In this document: positions 19,635-29,456 of the stretch, in pieces
Layout of the letters: each line of letters starts with the position of its first letter
Position numbering within the stretch: position 1 is the first letter of the stretch
Source of the DNA: Candidatus Faecousia intestinavium
GTDB taxonomy: Bacteria; Bacillota; Clostridia; Oscillospirales; Oscillospiraceae
NCBI GenBank assembly: GCA_018715835.1
Contig: DVKV01000003.1
Span: 1 to 38,044 of the forward strand
DNA length: 38,044 bases
Direction: 5' to 3'
The notes under the pieces: generated by a model
Databases searched by the model: none
Told to the model about the DNA's origin: nothing
The model's input: the letters and a program-made list of their open reading frames with translations, nothing else
Made by a program: the position numbers and the translations under genes

Positions 19635-20257
19635 TATGCGAATACCTCCTCGATCTTCCGCAGAGCTGCCTGATCGACAACCAGCTTGTTCGCATTGACA
19701 ACGTCATACACGTTCAGCAGGTTTGCGAAGGTGACCTCGCAGCCGGGGATGTTGCGGCCGGACTTGACCACGTTCTGGTCGGCCTCAGCGGTGACAACCA
19801 GGGTCTTGGTATCGCAGCCCACAGCCTTCAGGAAGGCAGCGAACTGAGCGGTCTTGGGAGCGTCCATCTTGATGGTGTCGATGACCACCAGGTTGGTCTC
19901 AGCCACCTTGGCGCTGAGCACGCTCTTCAGAGCCAGGCGCTTGGCCTTCTTGTTCAGGGTGTAGCTGTAATCCCGGGGCTTGGGGGCGAACACAATGCCG
20001 CCGTGGGTCCACTGGGGAGCCCGGGTGCTGCCCTGACGGGCACGGCCGGTGCCCTTCTGACGCCAGGGCTTCCGGCCACCGCCGGAGACTTCCGCCCGGG
20101 TCAGAGCGCTCTGAGTGCCCTGCCGCTTGTTGGCCAGGTGATTCTTGACAGCGTCGTGAACAACAGACGCATTGGGGGTAATGCCGAACACAGCTTCGGA
20201 GAGTTCGATCTCGCCAACCAGCTTGCCGGACATATCATAAACATTCGTCTTAAGCAT
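19634..20257 (-). CDS. rplD: 50S ribosomal protein L4
   Basis: [64 protein letters not shown]. Confidence 0.98.
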   Translation of the reverse strand: MLKTNVYDMSGKLVGEIELSEAVFGITPNASVVHDAVKNHLANKRQGTQSALTRAEVSGGGRKPWRQKGTGRARQGSTRAPQWTHGGIVFAPKPRDYSYTLNKKAKRLALKSVLSAKVAETNLVVIDTIKMDAPKTAQFAAFLKAVGCDTKTLVVTAEADQNVVKSGRNIPGCEVTFANLLNVYDVVNANKLVVDQAALRKIEEVFA

Positions 20258-20276
20258 GATTTACGATCTCCTTTCC

Positions 20277-20996
20277 TTAGCTTCTCGCGGATGCCTTCTG
20301 GGGGTTTCTGCCGGAAGCCTTCTGCGGGTTCTTGCTGATGCCAGCCTCCACGTTCTTGACCTTGTTGTTCTTGACGGTGTTGCGGATATAGACCAGACCG
20401 CCCTTGGGGCCGGGGATGGCGCCGCGGATGACGATCATGTTCAGCTCTGCGTCCACCTTCACCACATCCAGGTTCTCGATGGTGACCTGCTCATTGCCCA
20501 TCTGACCGGCGCCGATCTTGCCGGGGAAGATCCGGGACTGATGAGAGGAAGCGCCCATGGAACCGGCGTGACGATGGACAGGGCCGCCGCCGTGGGTCAT
20601 GGGAGTACGGCCAGCGCCGTGACGCTTGACAACGCCCTGGTAGCCGTGGCCTTTGGAAATGCCGGTAACGTCGATCTTGTCTCCGGCAGCGAAGGTGTCG
20701 GCCTTCACAACGTCGCCCACGTTCATGTCGGCAGCGCCTTCCAGCTTGAACTCCTTCAGATACTTCTTGGCCTCAACGCCAGCCTTCTTCAGATGGCCAG
20801 CCTCAGGCTTGGTCAGCTTGGACTCCTTGATGTCTTCAAAGCCCAGCTGGACGGCAGTGTAGCCGTCGGTCTCAACGGTCTTCTTCTGGGTAACGACGCA
20901 GGGGCCTGCTTCCACGACGGTAACAGGGATCACCTTGCCGCTCTCATCGAAGATCTGGGTCATACCCACTTTTTTGCCGATGATTGCTTTCTGCAT
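20277..20996 (-). CDS. rplC: 50S ribosomal protein L3
   Basis: [35 protein letters not shown]; start placed at 20996 because AAGGAG RBS lies just upstream; track ORF extends to 21035. Confidence 0.96.
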   Translation of the reverse strand: MQKAIIGKKVGMTQIFDESGKVIPVTVVEAGPCVVTQKKTVETDGYTAVQLGFEDIKESKLTKPEAGHLKKAGVEAKKYLKEFKLEGAADMNVGDVVKADTFAAGDKIDVTGISKGHGYQGVVKRHGAGRTPMTHGGGPVHRHAGSMGASSHQSRIFPGKIGAGQMGNEQVTIENLDVVKVDAELNMIVIRGAIPGPKGGLVYIRNTVKNNKVKNVEAGISKNPQKASGRNPQKASARS

Positions 20997-21116
20997 GGTT
21001 GGTTTTCTCCTTTTTAATAGGTTATTGGTCGGCACACCCCATTGGGAAGGCAGCCGACATGACCCGTCCGCCCGATGCCAGACAGTGCGGGCTGCTGTAA
21101 TGCGTTGTTACGTAGA
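20997..21116 (-). other. structured intercistronic region rpsJ|rplC
   Basis: About 120-nt gap with inverted repeats GTCGGC...GCCGAC (21028-21058, inner CCC AAT GGG) and GCCCG...CGGGC (21070-21092). Confidence 0.5.
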
Positions 21117-21425
21117 TTACAGCTTTATCTCAATCTCAACGCCGGCGGGGAGATCCAGGCTCATCAGGGCCTCGATGGTCTTCTGGCTGGGGTTGAGGAT
21201 ATCGATCAGTCTCTTATGGGTTCTGCGCTCGAACTGCTCACGGCTGTCCTTGTACTTGTGCACAGCGCGAAGGATGGTAACAACTTCCTTCTTGGTGGGC
21301 AGAGGGATGGGGCCGGAAACCTGAGCGCCGTTGCGCTTGGCGGTTTCTACGATCTTTGCCGCGCTGGAGTCGATCAGCTGGTGATCGTAAGCCTTCAGCC
21401 GAATGCGGATCATCTGGTTTGCCAT
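21117..21425 (-). CDS. rpsJ: 30S ribosomal protein S10
   Basis: [66 protein letters not shown]; start at 21425 after GGAGG; longer track ORF reads through the leader. Confidence 0.97.
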   Translation of the reverse strand: MANQMIRIRLKAYDHQLIDSSAAKIVETAKRNGAQVSGPIPLPTKKEVVTILRAVHKYKDSREQFERRTHKRLIDILNPSQKTIEALMSLDLPAGVEIEIKL

Positions 21426-21693
21426 GGTTTGTTTTCCTCCTTGAATTACGTACTCAGTTTGCGTAGTGTCTGGGTACGGTCGAGCTGTTTTGTCCGCGCC
21501 GCCGTGCGTATCATTCCACGTCATGAAAAATGGCCGACCGAGGCCGACCTCATTCTCTGCGCAGCGATATACGCTACACGCTTCGAAAGCAGTTCAGCCG
21601 CCCGATGACCGGACATACTCCGCGGAAGTTACCGCCTTTCGACGCAATCTCCCGCATCATCGCAGTGCACGCGCAGTTTTCCCCTACACGCGC
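21426..21693 (-). promoter_or_regulatory. long (about 268 nt) rpsJ 5' leader with several predicted hairpins
   Basis: Distance from inferred TSS to rpsJ ATG; minus strand GTGTAGCG TATAT CGCTGCGC, GGTCGGCCTCGGTCGGCC and CGTAC-C-CAG...CTG-A-GTACG next to the RBS. Confidence 0.55.
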
Positions 21694-21699
21694 TCAAAT

Positions 21700-21728
21700 A
21701 CTATACCATTTGAATTTCCATTTGTCAA
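21700..21728 (-). promoter_or_regulatory. sigma-A-type promoter of the S10-spc-alpha operon
   Basis: Minus strand TTGACA (21723-21728) - 17 nt - TATAGT (21700-21705). Confidence 0.85.
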
Positions 21729-21818
21729 GAAGAAATTCAGGAAAAATCACAAACTTTCCCGAAAAAATTCGTTGAATGTGGAGAAATCCAAATTTCACTT
21801 CTGCTGCAGATTTCATGC

Positions 21819-21852
21819 AAAAAAGCAGCCGGAGAAAAATTTCTCCAGCTGC
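21819..21852 (-). terminator. Rho-independent terminator after rsgA
   Basis: Minus strand GCAGCTGGAGAAATTTTTCTCCGGCTGCTTTTTT, about 12-13 bp stem plus T6. Confidence 0.92.
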
Positions 21853-21855
21853 CGC

Positions 21856-22743
21856 TTATTTCAGTTCCCAGAGCTTGACCTGGCTGGCTTTTTCATACAG
21901 GCGCAGGTAGCTGTCGTACCGGGTTTTCTCAATCTCCCCGGCCTCCACCGCTGCCCGGACCGCGCATTCCGGTTCCCGGCGGTGGGTGCAGTCGTCAAAC
22001 CGGCAGGAGCCCAGATATTTCCCAAAATCCGGAAATGCATACTGTAAGTTTTCCTTCAGGATCACTTCCATCTGGTCTGTGTCAAAGGAGGAAAATCCCG
22101 GGGTATCCGCCACATAGGTGTCCTCCCCCAGGGCATACAGCTCCACATGGCGGGTGGTGTGCCGTCCCCGGCCCAGCTTTTCGGAGACTTCTCCGGTGGC
22201 CAGTCCCAGCTCTGGGCACAGCCGGTTCAGAATGCTGCTCTTGCCCACCCCGGAGTTTCCGGTGAAGGCGGTGAGTTTTCCCTTCAGCAGGCTTCGCAGC
22301 TGCTCCACTCCCTCGCCGGTTTCGGCGCTGGTGCGGATCACCGGGAATCCTGCGTGTTCATAGATCCGAACCAGATCCGCCGCCGGGTCCAGGTCGCATT
22401 TGTTCACGCACAGGTAAACCGCTACTCCCTGATCTCCGGCGATTGCTGCCACCCGGTCGATGAGGAACGGCTCCGTCACTGGGTTGGCATTGGCGGCGAA
22501 GACCACCAGCGCATCCACGTTGGCCACGGCAGGCCGGATGAAGCTGTTCTTCCGGGGAAGAATCCGCTCCACCATGCCCCTTTCCCGTTCCACGGTGATC
22601 TCCGCCAGGTCTCCGGTCAAAGGGGTGCTTCCCTCTTTTCGCAGGATGCCCCGGGCCCGGCAGACAATCAGTCCCCGGTCGGTCTGTACATCATAGAATC
22701 CGCTGAGGGAGCGGACAATCCGTCCGATAAGCCGCTTATTCAT
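21856..22743 (-). CDS. rsgA: ribosome small subunit-dependent GTPase A
   Basis: Circularly permuted GTPase: VNKCDL, TGNSGVGKSSILNRL, DTPGFSSF; C-term zinc motif CRFDDCTHRREPEC; start MNKRLIGRIVRS at 22743. Confidence 0.95.
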   Translation of the reverse strand: MNKRLIGRIVRSLSGFYDVQTDRGLIVCRARGILRKEGSTPLTGDLAEITVERERGMVERILPRKNSFIRPAVANVDALVVFAANANPVTEPFLIDRVAAIAGDQGVAVYLCVNKCDLDPAADLVRIYEHAGFPVIRTSAETGEGVEQLRSLLKGKLTAFTGNSGVGKSSILNRLCPELGLATGEVSEKLGRGRHTTRHVELYALGEDTYVADTPGFSSFDTDQMEVILKENLQYAFPDFGKYLGSCRFDDCTHRREPECAVRAAVEAGEIEKTRYDSYLRLYEKASQVKLWELK

Positions 22744-24847
22744 CCCCGCTCTCCTCGGTGAATTCCACCGTCTGGGTCCGCAGGAACGCCCCGTCCACAT
22801 ACAGGTCGAATTCCATGGTACCGCTGCCTGTCAGGTCCACATAGGTCCGGGTGGTTCCGGGGGGCACCAGCTTGGAAGTCAGCACTTCTGTAGAACCCTT
22901 CAGGTACACCTCCAGCCGGTATTCCACCTGCCGGTCCGGCACATCAACGGGATAGGTAATAGTAATCTCCTTATCCTGGGTACTCTCGGTGGTCTCCGGC
23001 GGCTGCGTTTCTGCAGGGCCTTCAGAATACTGGATAATCACTTCCGAAGTCACATCCAGCTCCGTGTCCTTGGACACGGACTGGTAAATCACTTCGTTCT
23101 TGGGCTTCTGGCTCTCCATGGGGTCATAACGTACATTCTGGAAGCCAAGCTGGGTCATCAGTTCTTTCACCAGCTCCAGGTCCTTACCAACCACTTCAGG
23201 CATGGTGGCAGTCACCACTGCCGGTCCGGAGCTGACGTACAGGTAAACCGTCTGCCCCTCCTTCACATCGGCCCCGGCGGCAGGATCGGTGCGGATGACC
23301 AGACCCTTTTCCACGGTATCACTGGCCTCGTTCTTGGTCAGGGGATGGAAGCCCTGATTGGTCAGCAGGGCGCTGGCGTCCTCGGCGGAGGCACCGGCAA
23401 AGTCATCCATGGTTTTGGTCTCCGGCTCGGGGCCCATGCTCACGGTAATCCAGAGGTCAGTCCCCCGCTGGACCTTTTCCCCTCCAGCGGGCTGCTGGGA
23501 GATGATCTGGCCCTCCTCGTAAGTATCATGGTACTGCTGGGGCATCAGGCGGATGTTGAAGTCACTGTAAGTGGCGGCAAAGTTTTCATCATACCGCTCC
23601 CCTTCCAGGTAGGGTACCTCCACATAGTCCCGCTCCCGGTCCAGCAAAACGCCGTTGAACAGGGCCACCAGGAAGATCACAATGGCGATCACCGCCACGG
23701 CGCTGCAGATCACAATGGCAGTGGTAGCCACCCGGCTGCGCTCCTCTTCCTTCTTCCGGATCTCTGCCTTTCTGCGCTGCTGGGCCCGGCGGATGCTGTC
23801 GGTTTCCCGGGTGGATACGGCCGGAGCCGTGCGCACCGTGGGAACCGTCCCGGTTTTCCGCCGTTCCTGGCTCTGGCGGAGCCGTGCCGTGTCGGAAGTG
23901 GGACGGACGCCGGTTTTTGCCTGGACCTTTTTCTCCGCCGTGGTCTGGGGGCGGTGCTGGGATTCGCTGGGGATAGCCCGGGTGGCGTCGTCCATCAGGA
24001 ATTTATGATCGAAGACAATGGCGGGATTTTTCCGGAACTCCTCCATATCCTGGAGCATTTCCGTGGCGGAAACGTACCGGTCCCGGACGTCCAGCGCCAT
24101 GGCCTTCATGATGATCTGCTCCATTCCCTTGGGAATGTTGGGGTTCAGGGTAGAAGGCAGCGGTGCGCCGCCGTTAATGTGCTGAATGGCCACCGCCACC
24201 GCAGACTCTCCGTCGTAGGGGGGCCGACCGGTCATCATCTCATACATCACCACGCCCAGGGAGTACAGGTCGGAGCGGTTGTCCGTGTGCCCGCCCTTGG
24301 CCTGCTCGGGGGAGATGTAGTGAACGGAACCCAGGGCCTCCTTGGTCAGGGTGTTGCTCTTGTTCATCACCCGGGCGATGCCAAAGTCCATCACCTTCAC
24401 TGAGCCGTTTTTCAGCACCATCACATTATGGGGCTTGATATCCCGGTGGACGATGCCCCGGCTGTGGGCGTGTTCCAGGCCCTTGCAGATCTGCATGGAG
24501 AAGTGGAGGGTTTCCTTCCAATTCAGCACGCCCTTTTTCTCCATGTACTGCTTCAGGGAGATTCCGTCGATCAGCTCCATGACGATGTAGTTGGCGGAAT
24601 CGGAGGAGGAGACATCGTACACCTGCACGATGTTGGGATGGCTCAGCATGGCCACCGCCTCGCCCTCGGCATGGAACCGGCGCCGGAACTCCTCGTCCAT
24701 GGCGAATTCATCTTTCAGTATTTTAATCGCGACCAGCCGGTTGAGCCGGTGGCAGCGGGCTTTATACACAACTGCCATGCCGCCGCTGCCGATCATCTCC
24801 AGGATTTCGTACCGGTTATCCAGCAGCCGTCCAATATATTGATCCAT
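22736..24847 (-). CDS. prkC: PASTA-domain Ser/Thr protein kinase
   Basis: Hanks kinase motifs (GSGGMAVVYKA, HRDIKPHNVM, DFGIAR), one TM helix, three PASTA-like repeats. Confidence 0.95.
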   Translation of the reverse strand: MDQYIGRLLDNRYEILEMIGSGGMAVVYKARCHRLNRLVAIKILKDEFAMDEEFRRRFHAEGEAVAMLSHPNIVQVYDVSSSDSANYIVMELIDGISLKQYMEKKGVLNWKETLHFSMQICKGLEHAHSRGIVHRDIKPHNVMVLKNGSVKVMDFGIARVMNKSNTLTKEALGSVHYISPEQAKGGHTDNRSDLYSLGVVMYEMMTGRPPYDGESAVAVAIQHINGGAPLPSTLNPNIPKGMEQIIMKAMALDVRDRYVSATEMLQDMEEFRKNPAIVFDHKFLMDDATRAIPSESQHRPQTTAEKKVQAKTGVRPTSDTARLRQSQERRKTGTVPTVRTAPAVSTRETDSIRRAQQRRKAEIRKKEEERSRVATTAIVICSAVAVIAIVIFLVALFNGVLLDRERDYVEVPYLEGERYDENFAATYSDFNIRLMPQQYHDTYEEGQIISQQPAGGEKVQRGTDLWITVSMGPEPETKTMDDFAGASAEDASALLTNQGFHPLTKNEASDTVEKGLVIRTDPAAGADVKEGQTVYLYVSSGPAVVTATMPEVVGKDLELVKELMTQLGFQNVRYDPMESQKPKNEVIYQSVSKDTELDVTSEVIIQYSEGPAETQPPETTESTQDKEITITYPVDVPDRQVEYRLEVYLKGSTEVLTSKLVPPGTTRTYVDLTGSGTMEFDLYVDGAFLRTQTVEFTEESGDE

Positions 24848-24877
24848 TTTCCAGATTCGCTCCTTTCGCGGCTCTTG

Positions 24878-25609
24878 CTAAATCGCGACCAGAATGCTGG
24901 TCACATTGTCCGGTGCGCCCCGGTTTTTCGCAATGTTCAGCAGCCGCTTGCAGCAATGCTGCTTGTTCACCCCGTGCACCACCTCGAACAGAATCTCCTG
25001 GTCATCCAGCAGATTGCTCAGGCCGTCGGAGCAGAGCAGCAGGAAGTCTCCCTTGCTCATATCCCGATGAAAAATGTCACAGCTGACCATGGGCTCTGTG
25101 CCGATGGCCCGGGTGATGAAGTTCTTTCCGGGGTAGCCCTTTGCCACCTCCGGGGTGATTTCTCCCCGGTCCACCATCATCTGAACCAGGGAATGATCCT
25201 TGGTGATTTGCTGGATGCCGCTGCGGGTGATGCCGTAGGCCCGGCTGTCTCCCACATTGACCACGGTGACCTTCTTCCCCGTGACCAGGGCGGCCACCAG
25301 AGTGGTGCCCATGCCGTCAAACTCCTCAAACTGAGCGGCCTGGTCGTAAACCGTGAAATTTGCCAGCTTCACACCGCTGGACAGCATCTGGTCAATCTTC
25401 TCCATGTCCATTTTGGGCACCCAGCACCGCCGGATCTCCTCCACGAACACGTCCACCGCCAAAGTGCTGGCAATGTTGCCGGACTTGGCGCCGCCCATGC
25501 CGTCGCAGACAACGCACAGCAGGGTATTGCGGTCCAGCTGTTCAATTTGATAGGCGTCCTGATTCTGCTTGCGGACGCTGCCAGGATCAGTCAATCCCCA
25601 GCTCTGCAT
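24878..25609 (-). CDS. prpC: PP2C-family Ser/Thr phosphatase
   Basis: GSVRKQNQDAY, VCDGMGGAKSGNIAS, VGDSRAYGI, LCSDGLSNLL, GAPDNVTSILV. Confidence 0.94.
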   Translation of the reverse strand: MQSWGLTDPGSVRKQNQDAYQIEQLDRNTLLCVVCDGMGGAKSGNIASTLAVDVFVEEIRRCWVPKMDMEKIDQMLSSGVKLANFTVYDQAAQFEEFDGMGTTLVAALVTGKKVTVVNVGDSRAYGITRSGIQQITKDHSLVQMMVDRGEITPEVAKGYPGKNFITRAIGTEPMVSCDIFHRDMSKGDFLLLCSDGLSNLLDDQEILFEVVHGVNKQHCCKRLLNIAKNRGAPDNVTSILVAI

Positions 25610-25670
25610 ACTCTGGCTCCTTTCGGATCTGTATGTATCGGCGGACTTTTCACCGCACTCCGGAAGCCGG

Positions 25671-26711
25671 TTACCGGTCTTCTCTCTTGTTTTCCTGTGT
25701 GTATTTTCTTCTCAGCTGCCCGCAGGAGGCATCGATGTCCCCGCCCAGGGTGCGGCGCACCGTGGTGGGGATGCCTCCGTCCTCCAGAATCTTCTGGAAC
25801 GCTGCCACCGAGGCCCGGGTACTGGGCTGCAGGGGGCTTTCCTCCACATGGTTCAAAGGGATCAAATTGAAGTGGGCGGGCAGGCCCTTCATCCGCTCCA
25901 ACAGCTCCCGGGCATTTTCGGGGGAATCGTTGACGCCCCGGATCATGGCGTACTCAAACGAAATCCGGCGGCTGGTGGCCTGATAATAACGACGGCAAGC
26001 ATCCAGCAGCTGCTCGATGGGATAGGCCTTGTTCACCGGCATGATCCGGTTCCGGATTTCATTGTTGGGGGCGTGGAGGGAGATGGACAGGGTCAGCTGC
26101 AATTTTTTCTGCGCCAGTTCGTCAATCTTCCGCACCAGGCCGCAGGTAGACAGGCTGATGTGGCGCATGGAGATGTTCATTCCCTCAGGGCTGTTCACCA
26201 GTTCCAGAAAGCGCATCACATTGTCAAAATTGTCCAGGGGCTCTCCAATGCCCATCAATACAATATGGGAAATGGGCAAGCCGGAGTCCACCTGGGTAAA
26301 CAGCACCTGGTCCAGCATTTCCTGCGGTTCCAGCCGCCGGACCAATCCCCCCAGGGTAGAGGCACAGAAGGCGCAGCCCATCCGGCAGCCCACCTCGGTG
26401 GAGATGCACACGGTGTTGCCGTAGTGATAGCGCATCAGCACCGTCTCCACGCAGTTGCCGTCGGACAGCCGCCACAGATATTTGATGGTGCCGTCCCGCT
26501 GAGACTCCTGGCGGCGGACCACCTTGGGCGGGCAGATGGGATAGCGCTCCTCCAGGGTTTCCCGGAGGGCCTTGGGCAGGTTGGTCATCTCGTCATAGGA
26601 TCGCACGCCTTTGTGAAGCCAAGTATAAACCTGCTTCGCCCGAAACTGGGGCTGGCCAAGTTCTTTGAAGATTCCTGCCAGTTCCGGCAGGGTCTGGGAT
26701 TTCAGGTTCAT
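25671..26711 (-). CDS. rlmN: 23S rRNA (adenine2503-C2)-methyltransferase RlmN
   Basis: Radical SAM CRMGCAFCAS, GIGEPLDNFDNV, LTLSISLHAPNNEIRNRIMPVNK; start MNLKSQTLPEL overlaps rsmB stop. Confidence 0.95.
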   Translation of the reverse strand: MNLKSQTLPELAGIFKELGQPQFRAKQVYTWLHKGVRSYDEMTNLPKALRETLEERYPICPPKVVRRQESQRDGTIKYLWRLSDGNCVETVLMRYHYGNTVCISTEVGCRMGCAFCASTLGGLVRRLEPQEMLDQVLFTQVDSGLPISHIVLMGIGEPLDNFDNVMRFLELVNSPEGMNISMRHISLSTCGLVRKIDELAQKKLQLTLSISLHAPNNEIRNRIMPVNKAYPIEQLLDACRRYYQATSRRISFEYAMIRGVNDSPENARELLERMKGLPAHFNLIPLNHVEESPLQPSTRASVAAFQKILEDGGIPTTVRRTLGGDIDASCGQLRRKYTQENKREDR

Positions 26712-28021
26712 ACTTTCCTCCGCATTCGGCAGATAAAAAATCCATCGGTATCCCATTGTCCCGGGATCAGGGTCAGCATTCCGGTTTCGTTCTTTGGGAA
26801 AATGTCAGGCAGATTCAGCGGCTCCGGATAAAATTCCGGGTTTTCCTCCAGGAACCGAGCGGCCACGTCCTCGTTCTCCCGCCGCAGCACCGTGCAGGTG
26901 GAGTACATCAGTACGCCGTCGGGGCGGACATAGCGGGCCTGGTTGCAAAGAATGGACAACTGCAGCTCCGGCAGATTTTCCGTTTCCTTCAGGTTCTTGT
27001 AGCGGATATCCGGTTTCTTCCGGATAATGCCCAGGCCGGAGCAGGGCACGTCGGCGATCACCGCATCCATCTGCCCCACCCATTCCTCCGTCAGAACCGA
27101 AGCGTCCTGGACCCGGGATGTAATGTTCTGAAGGCCCAGCCGCTGGGCACCTTTACGGATCAGCTCCGCCTTACGGGGGTGAATGTCGCAGGAGACAATC
27201 TCCCCTCTTCCGCCCATGGCGATGGCGGCGGCAAAGCTCTTGCCCCCGGGGGCGGCGCAGCAGTCCAGCACCTTTGCCCCAGTCCGGGGAAGCTGCGCAC
27301 ACAGCACGCTGAGCCGGGACGCCGGGTCCTGGACATAAAACAAGCCTTCCCGAAAGGGCGGGAGGGTTTCCAGGTTCCCGGTATTTTCCAGCACCAGGCA
27401 GTCCGGCATCCAGCCGTGGGGCCGGGCGGTGATGCCCGCCTCTGCCAACCGGGCGGTTAAACCGGCGGTGTCCACCTTCAAGGTGTTCACCTGAATCACG
27501 GTTTTGGGTGCCTGGTTATCGGCAATCAGCATGGGTTCCAGCTGCCCCTTGGGCAGGTTGGCTTTCAAAAGGGAAATCAATTCCTCCGGGTGGCTGTAGC
27601 GGTCAGCGTAGGAGACCGGCTCTTTCAGCTGTCCCTTTGTATCCGCCGCCCGGCGCAATACTCCGTTGACCAAAGCAGGCGCCTTGGGGTTTTTGCAGTA
27701 CCGCTTGGCCAGGGAAACCGACTGGTTCACCGCGGCAGAATCGGGAATTTTGTCCAGCTCATAAATCTGGTACAGTCCCAGATGGAGAATGTCCCGCACC
27801 GCCGGGTGCAGATCCTTCAGCCGTCCGGTGAGCAGCTGAGCAAGATAATAGTCCAGCTTGCCCCGGTTCTGAATCACGCCATAGCACAGCCGGGTGGCCA
27901 GCGCCGCATCCCGGCTGTCCAGCCGATCCCGATGAATATAGATTTTCAGCACCCCATTGGACCAGGCGCCTTCCTTCCGGCAGGCAATCAGCGCATTCAG
28001 CGCCGTCTCCCGGGCGCCCAT
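26708..28021 (-). CDS. rsmB: 16S rRNA (cytosine967-C5)-methyltransferase RsmB
   Basis: N-terminal NusB-like domain, VLDCCAAPGGKSFAAA, ADVPCSGLGIIRKKPDIRY, MYSTCTV. Confidence 0.95.
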   Translation of the reverse strand: MGARETALNALIACRKEGAWSNGVLKIYIHRDRLDSRDAALATRLCYGVIQNRGKLDYYLAQLLTGRLKDLHPAVRDILHLGLYQIYELDKIPDSAAVNQSVSLAKRYCKNPKAPALVNGVLRRAADTKGQLKEPVSYADRYSHPEELISLLKANLPKGQLEPMLIADNQAPKTVIQVNTLKVDTAGLTARLAEAGITARPHGWMPDCLVLENTGNLETLPPFREGLFYVQDPASRLSVLCAQLPRTGAKVLDCCAAPGGKSFAAAIAMGGRGEIVSCDIHPRKAELIRKGAQRLGLQNITSRVQDASVLTEEWVGQMDAVIADVPCSGLGIIRKKPDIRYKNLKETENLPELQLSILCNQARYVRPDGVLMYSTCTVLRRENEDVAARFLEENPEFYPEPLNLPDIFPKNETGMLTLIPGQWDTDGFFICRMRRKV

Positions 28022-28929
28022 CAGCCGTTCAGGGGGTGCCCCCGGAAATAATCCGGAGCGGACATCCGTTTTCCGCCCTCCGCCTGGAGGGACAGGATTT
28101 CCACCGCCCCTTCTCCGCAGGCAATCCGCAGGCCGGTTTTGGTCAGGCCCAGGATTTCCCCGGGCTTGCCGGAGCCCTCCACCACCCGGGTGTCGTGGAC
28201 CTTGAAGGTCTTTCCCTGCAGCTCCATGGTGGCCACCGGCCAGGGGTGCAGACCCCGGACATGGTTGTGGACCTGCCAGGCGGTCTTGGTCCAGTCGATG
28301 GGGCTCATGGTCTTGTCCAGCAGAGGAGCATAGCTGACCTGGGTGGGGTCCTGGGGCGTCCCCTCCACGGGGCCGGCGGCAAACCGGCTCAGGGTCTTGC
28401 TCAGAAGGTCTGCTCCCAGTATCGCCAGACGATCCAGCAGTTCTCCGGCGGTCTCGTTTTCGCCGATGGGGGTCCGGGAAATTTCAATGATGTCTCCCGC
28501 GTCCATCTCCCGGCACAGGTACATGGCGGTAACGCCGGTCTCTTTCTGACCGTCCAGCACCGCCCACTGATAGGGTGCGGAGCCCCGATACTGGGGCAGG
28601 ACGCTGGCGTGGATGTTGATGCAGCCCCGGGTAGGCACATCCAACACCTTCTGGGGCAGAATCCGGCCGTAGGCCACCACAGCGCACACATCCGGTTTCA
28701 GTGATCGCAGCTGCTCCACCGTCTCTTCCTCCCGGAAATTCTCCGGCTGGAATACGGGAATTCCCGCCGCCTGGGCAATTTCCTTCACCGGGGAGCAGAC
28801 CAGCTTCATCCCCCGGCCCTTGGGACGGTCGGGCTGGGTGTAGACGCCCACCACCTCAAAACCATCCGCCAGAATTTTTTTCAGACAGGTCGCCGAAATA
28901 TCCGGCGTTCCCATAAACACAACCCGCAT
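28021..28929 (-). CDS. fmt: methionyl-tRNA formyltransferase
   Basis: MRVVFMGTPDISATCLKKI, CINIHASVLPQYRGSAPYQWAVLDG, MDAGDII. Confidence 0.96.
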   Translation of the reverse strand: MRVVFMGTPDISATCLKKILADGFEVVGVYTQPDRPKGRGMKLVCSPVKEIAQAAGIPVFQPENFREEETVEQLRSLKPDVCAVVAYGRILPQKVLDVPTRGCINIHASVLPQYRGSAPYQWAVLDGQKETGVTAMYLCREMDAGDIIEISRTPIGENETAGELLDRLAILGADLLSKTLSRFAAGPVEGTPQDPTQVSYAPLLDKTMSPIDWTKTAWQVHNHVRGLHPWPVATMELQGKTFKVHDTRVVEGSGKPGEILGLTKTGLRIACGEGAVEILSLQAEGGKRMSAPDYFRGHPLNG

Positions 28930-28947
28930 GGACTTTCCTCCGTAATG

Positions 28948-29442
28948 TTATCCGTTGGACTCTTCCTCGTCCTCCTCGGTGCACAGCTCGTCCTCCCGGA
29001 GGAAGCGCTCCATCACCTCGGTAAACACGATGCCATCCAGATGATCCAGCTCATGGCAGAAGCACCGGGCAATCAGTTCTTCCCCTTCGGCTTCAAACCA
29101 TTCGCCTTTGCGATCCTGGGCCCGGACCTTGGCATAGTAGGGCCGCTTCACCAGGCCGTACTTTCCCGGCACACTGAGGCAGCCCTCGCCGCCGATCTGT
29201 TCGCCGTCGGTCTCCACCAGAGAGGGGTTCACCAGTTCCAAGACCTCTTCCCCGGTGTCCACCACCACAACCCGGCGCAGAATGCCCACCTGGGGGGCCG
29301 CCAGACCTACCCCGTTGGCATCCGCCAGGGTTTCCTTCATATCGTCCAGCAGCTTTTCCAGCTTCCGGTCAAATTTTTCCACCGGGCGGCACACCTTATG
29401 CAGCGCCGGGTCCTGATCTGTCAGAATTTTCCGCAGTCCCAT
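28948..29442 (-). CDS. def: peptide deformylase
   Basis: GVGLAAPQVG, EGCLSVPG, CHELDHLDGIVF. Confidence 0.96.
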   Translation of the reverse strand: MGLRKILTDQDPALHKVCRPVEKFDRKLEKLLDDMKETLADANGVGLAAPQVGILRRVVVVDTGEEVLELVNPSLVETDGEQIGGEGCLSVPGKYGLVKRPYYAKVRAQDRKGEWFEAEGEELIARCFCHELDHLDGIVFTEVMERFLREDELCTEEDEEESNG

Positions 29443-29456
29443 AAAACTCCCTCTCT

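Noticed and set aside
21466-22047. 193-aa + strand ORF across the rpsJ leader, promoter and rsgA 3' end
   Set aside because: Overlaps a consensus promoter and a strong terminator on the other strand; Lys/Phe-rich low-complexity translation, no RBS support.
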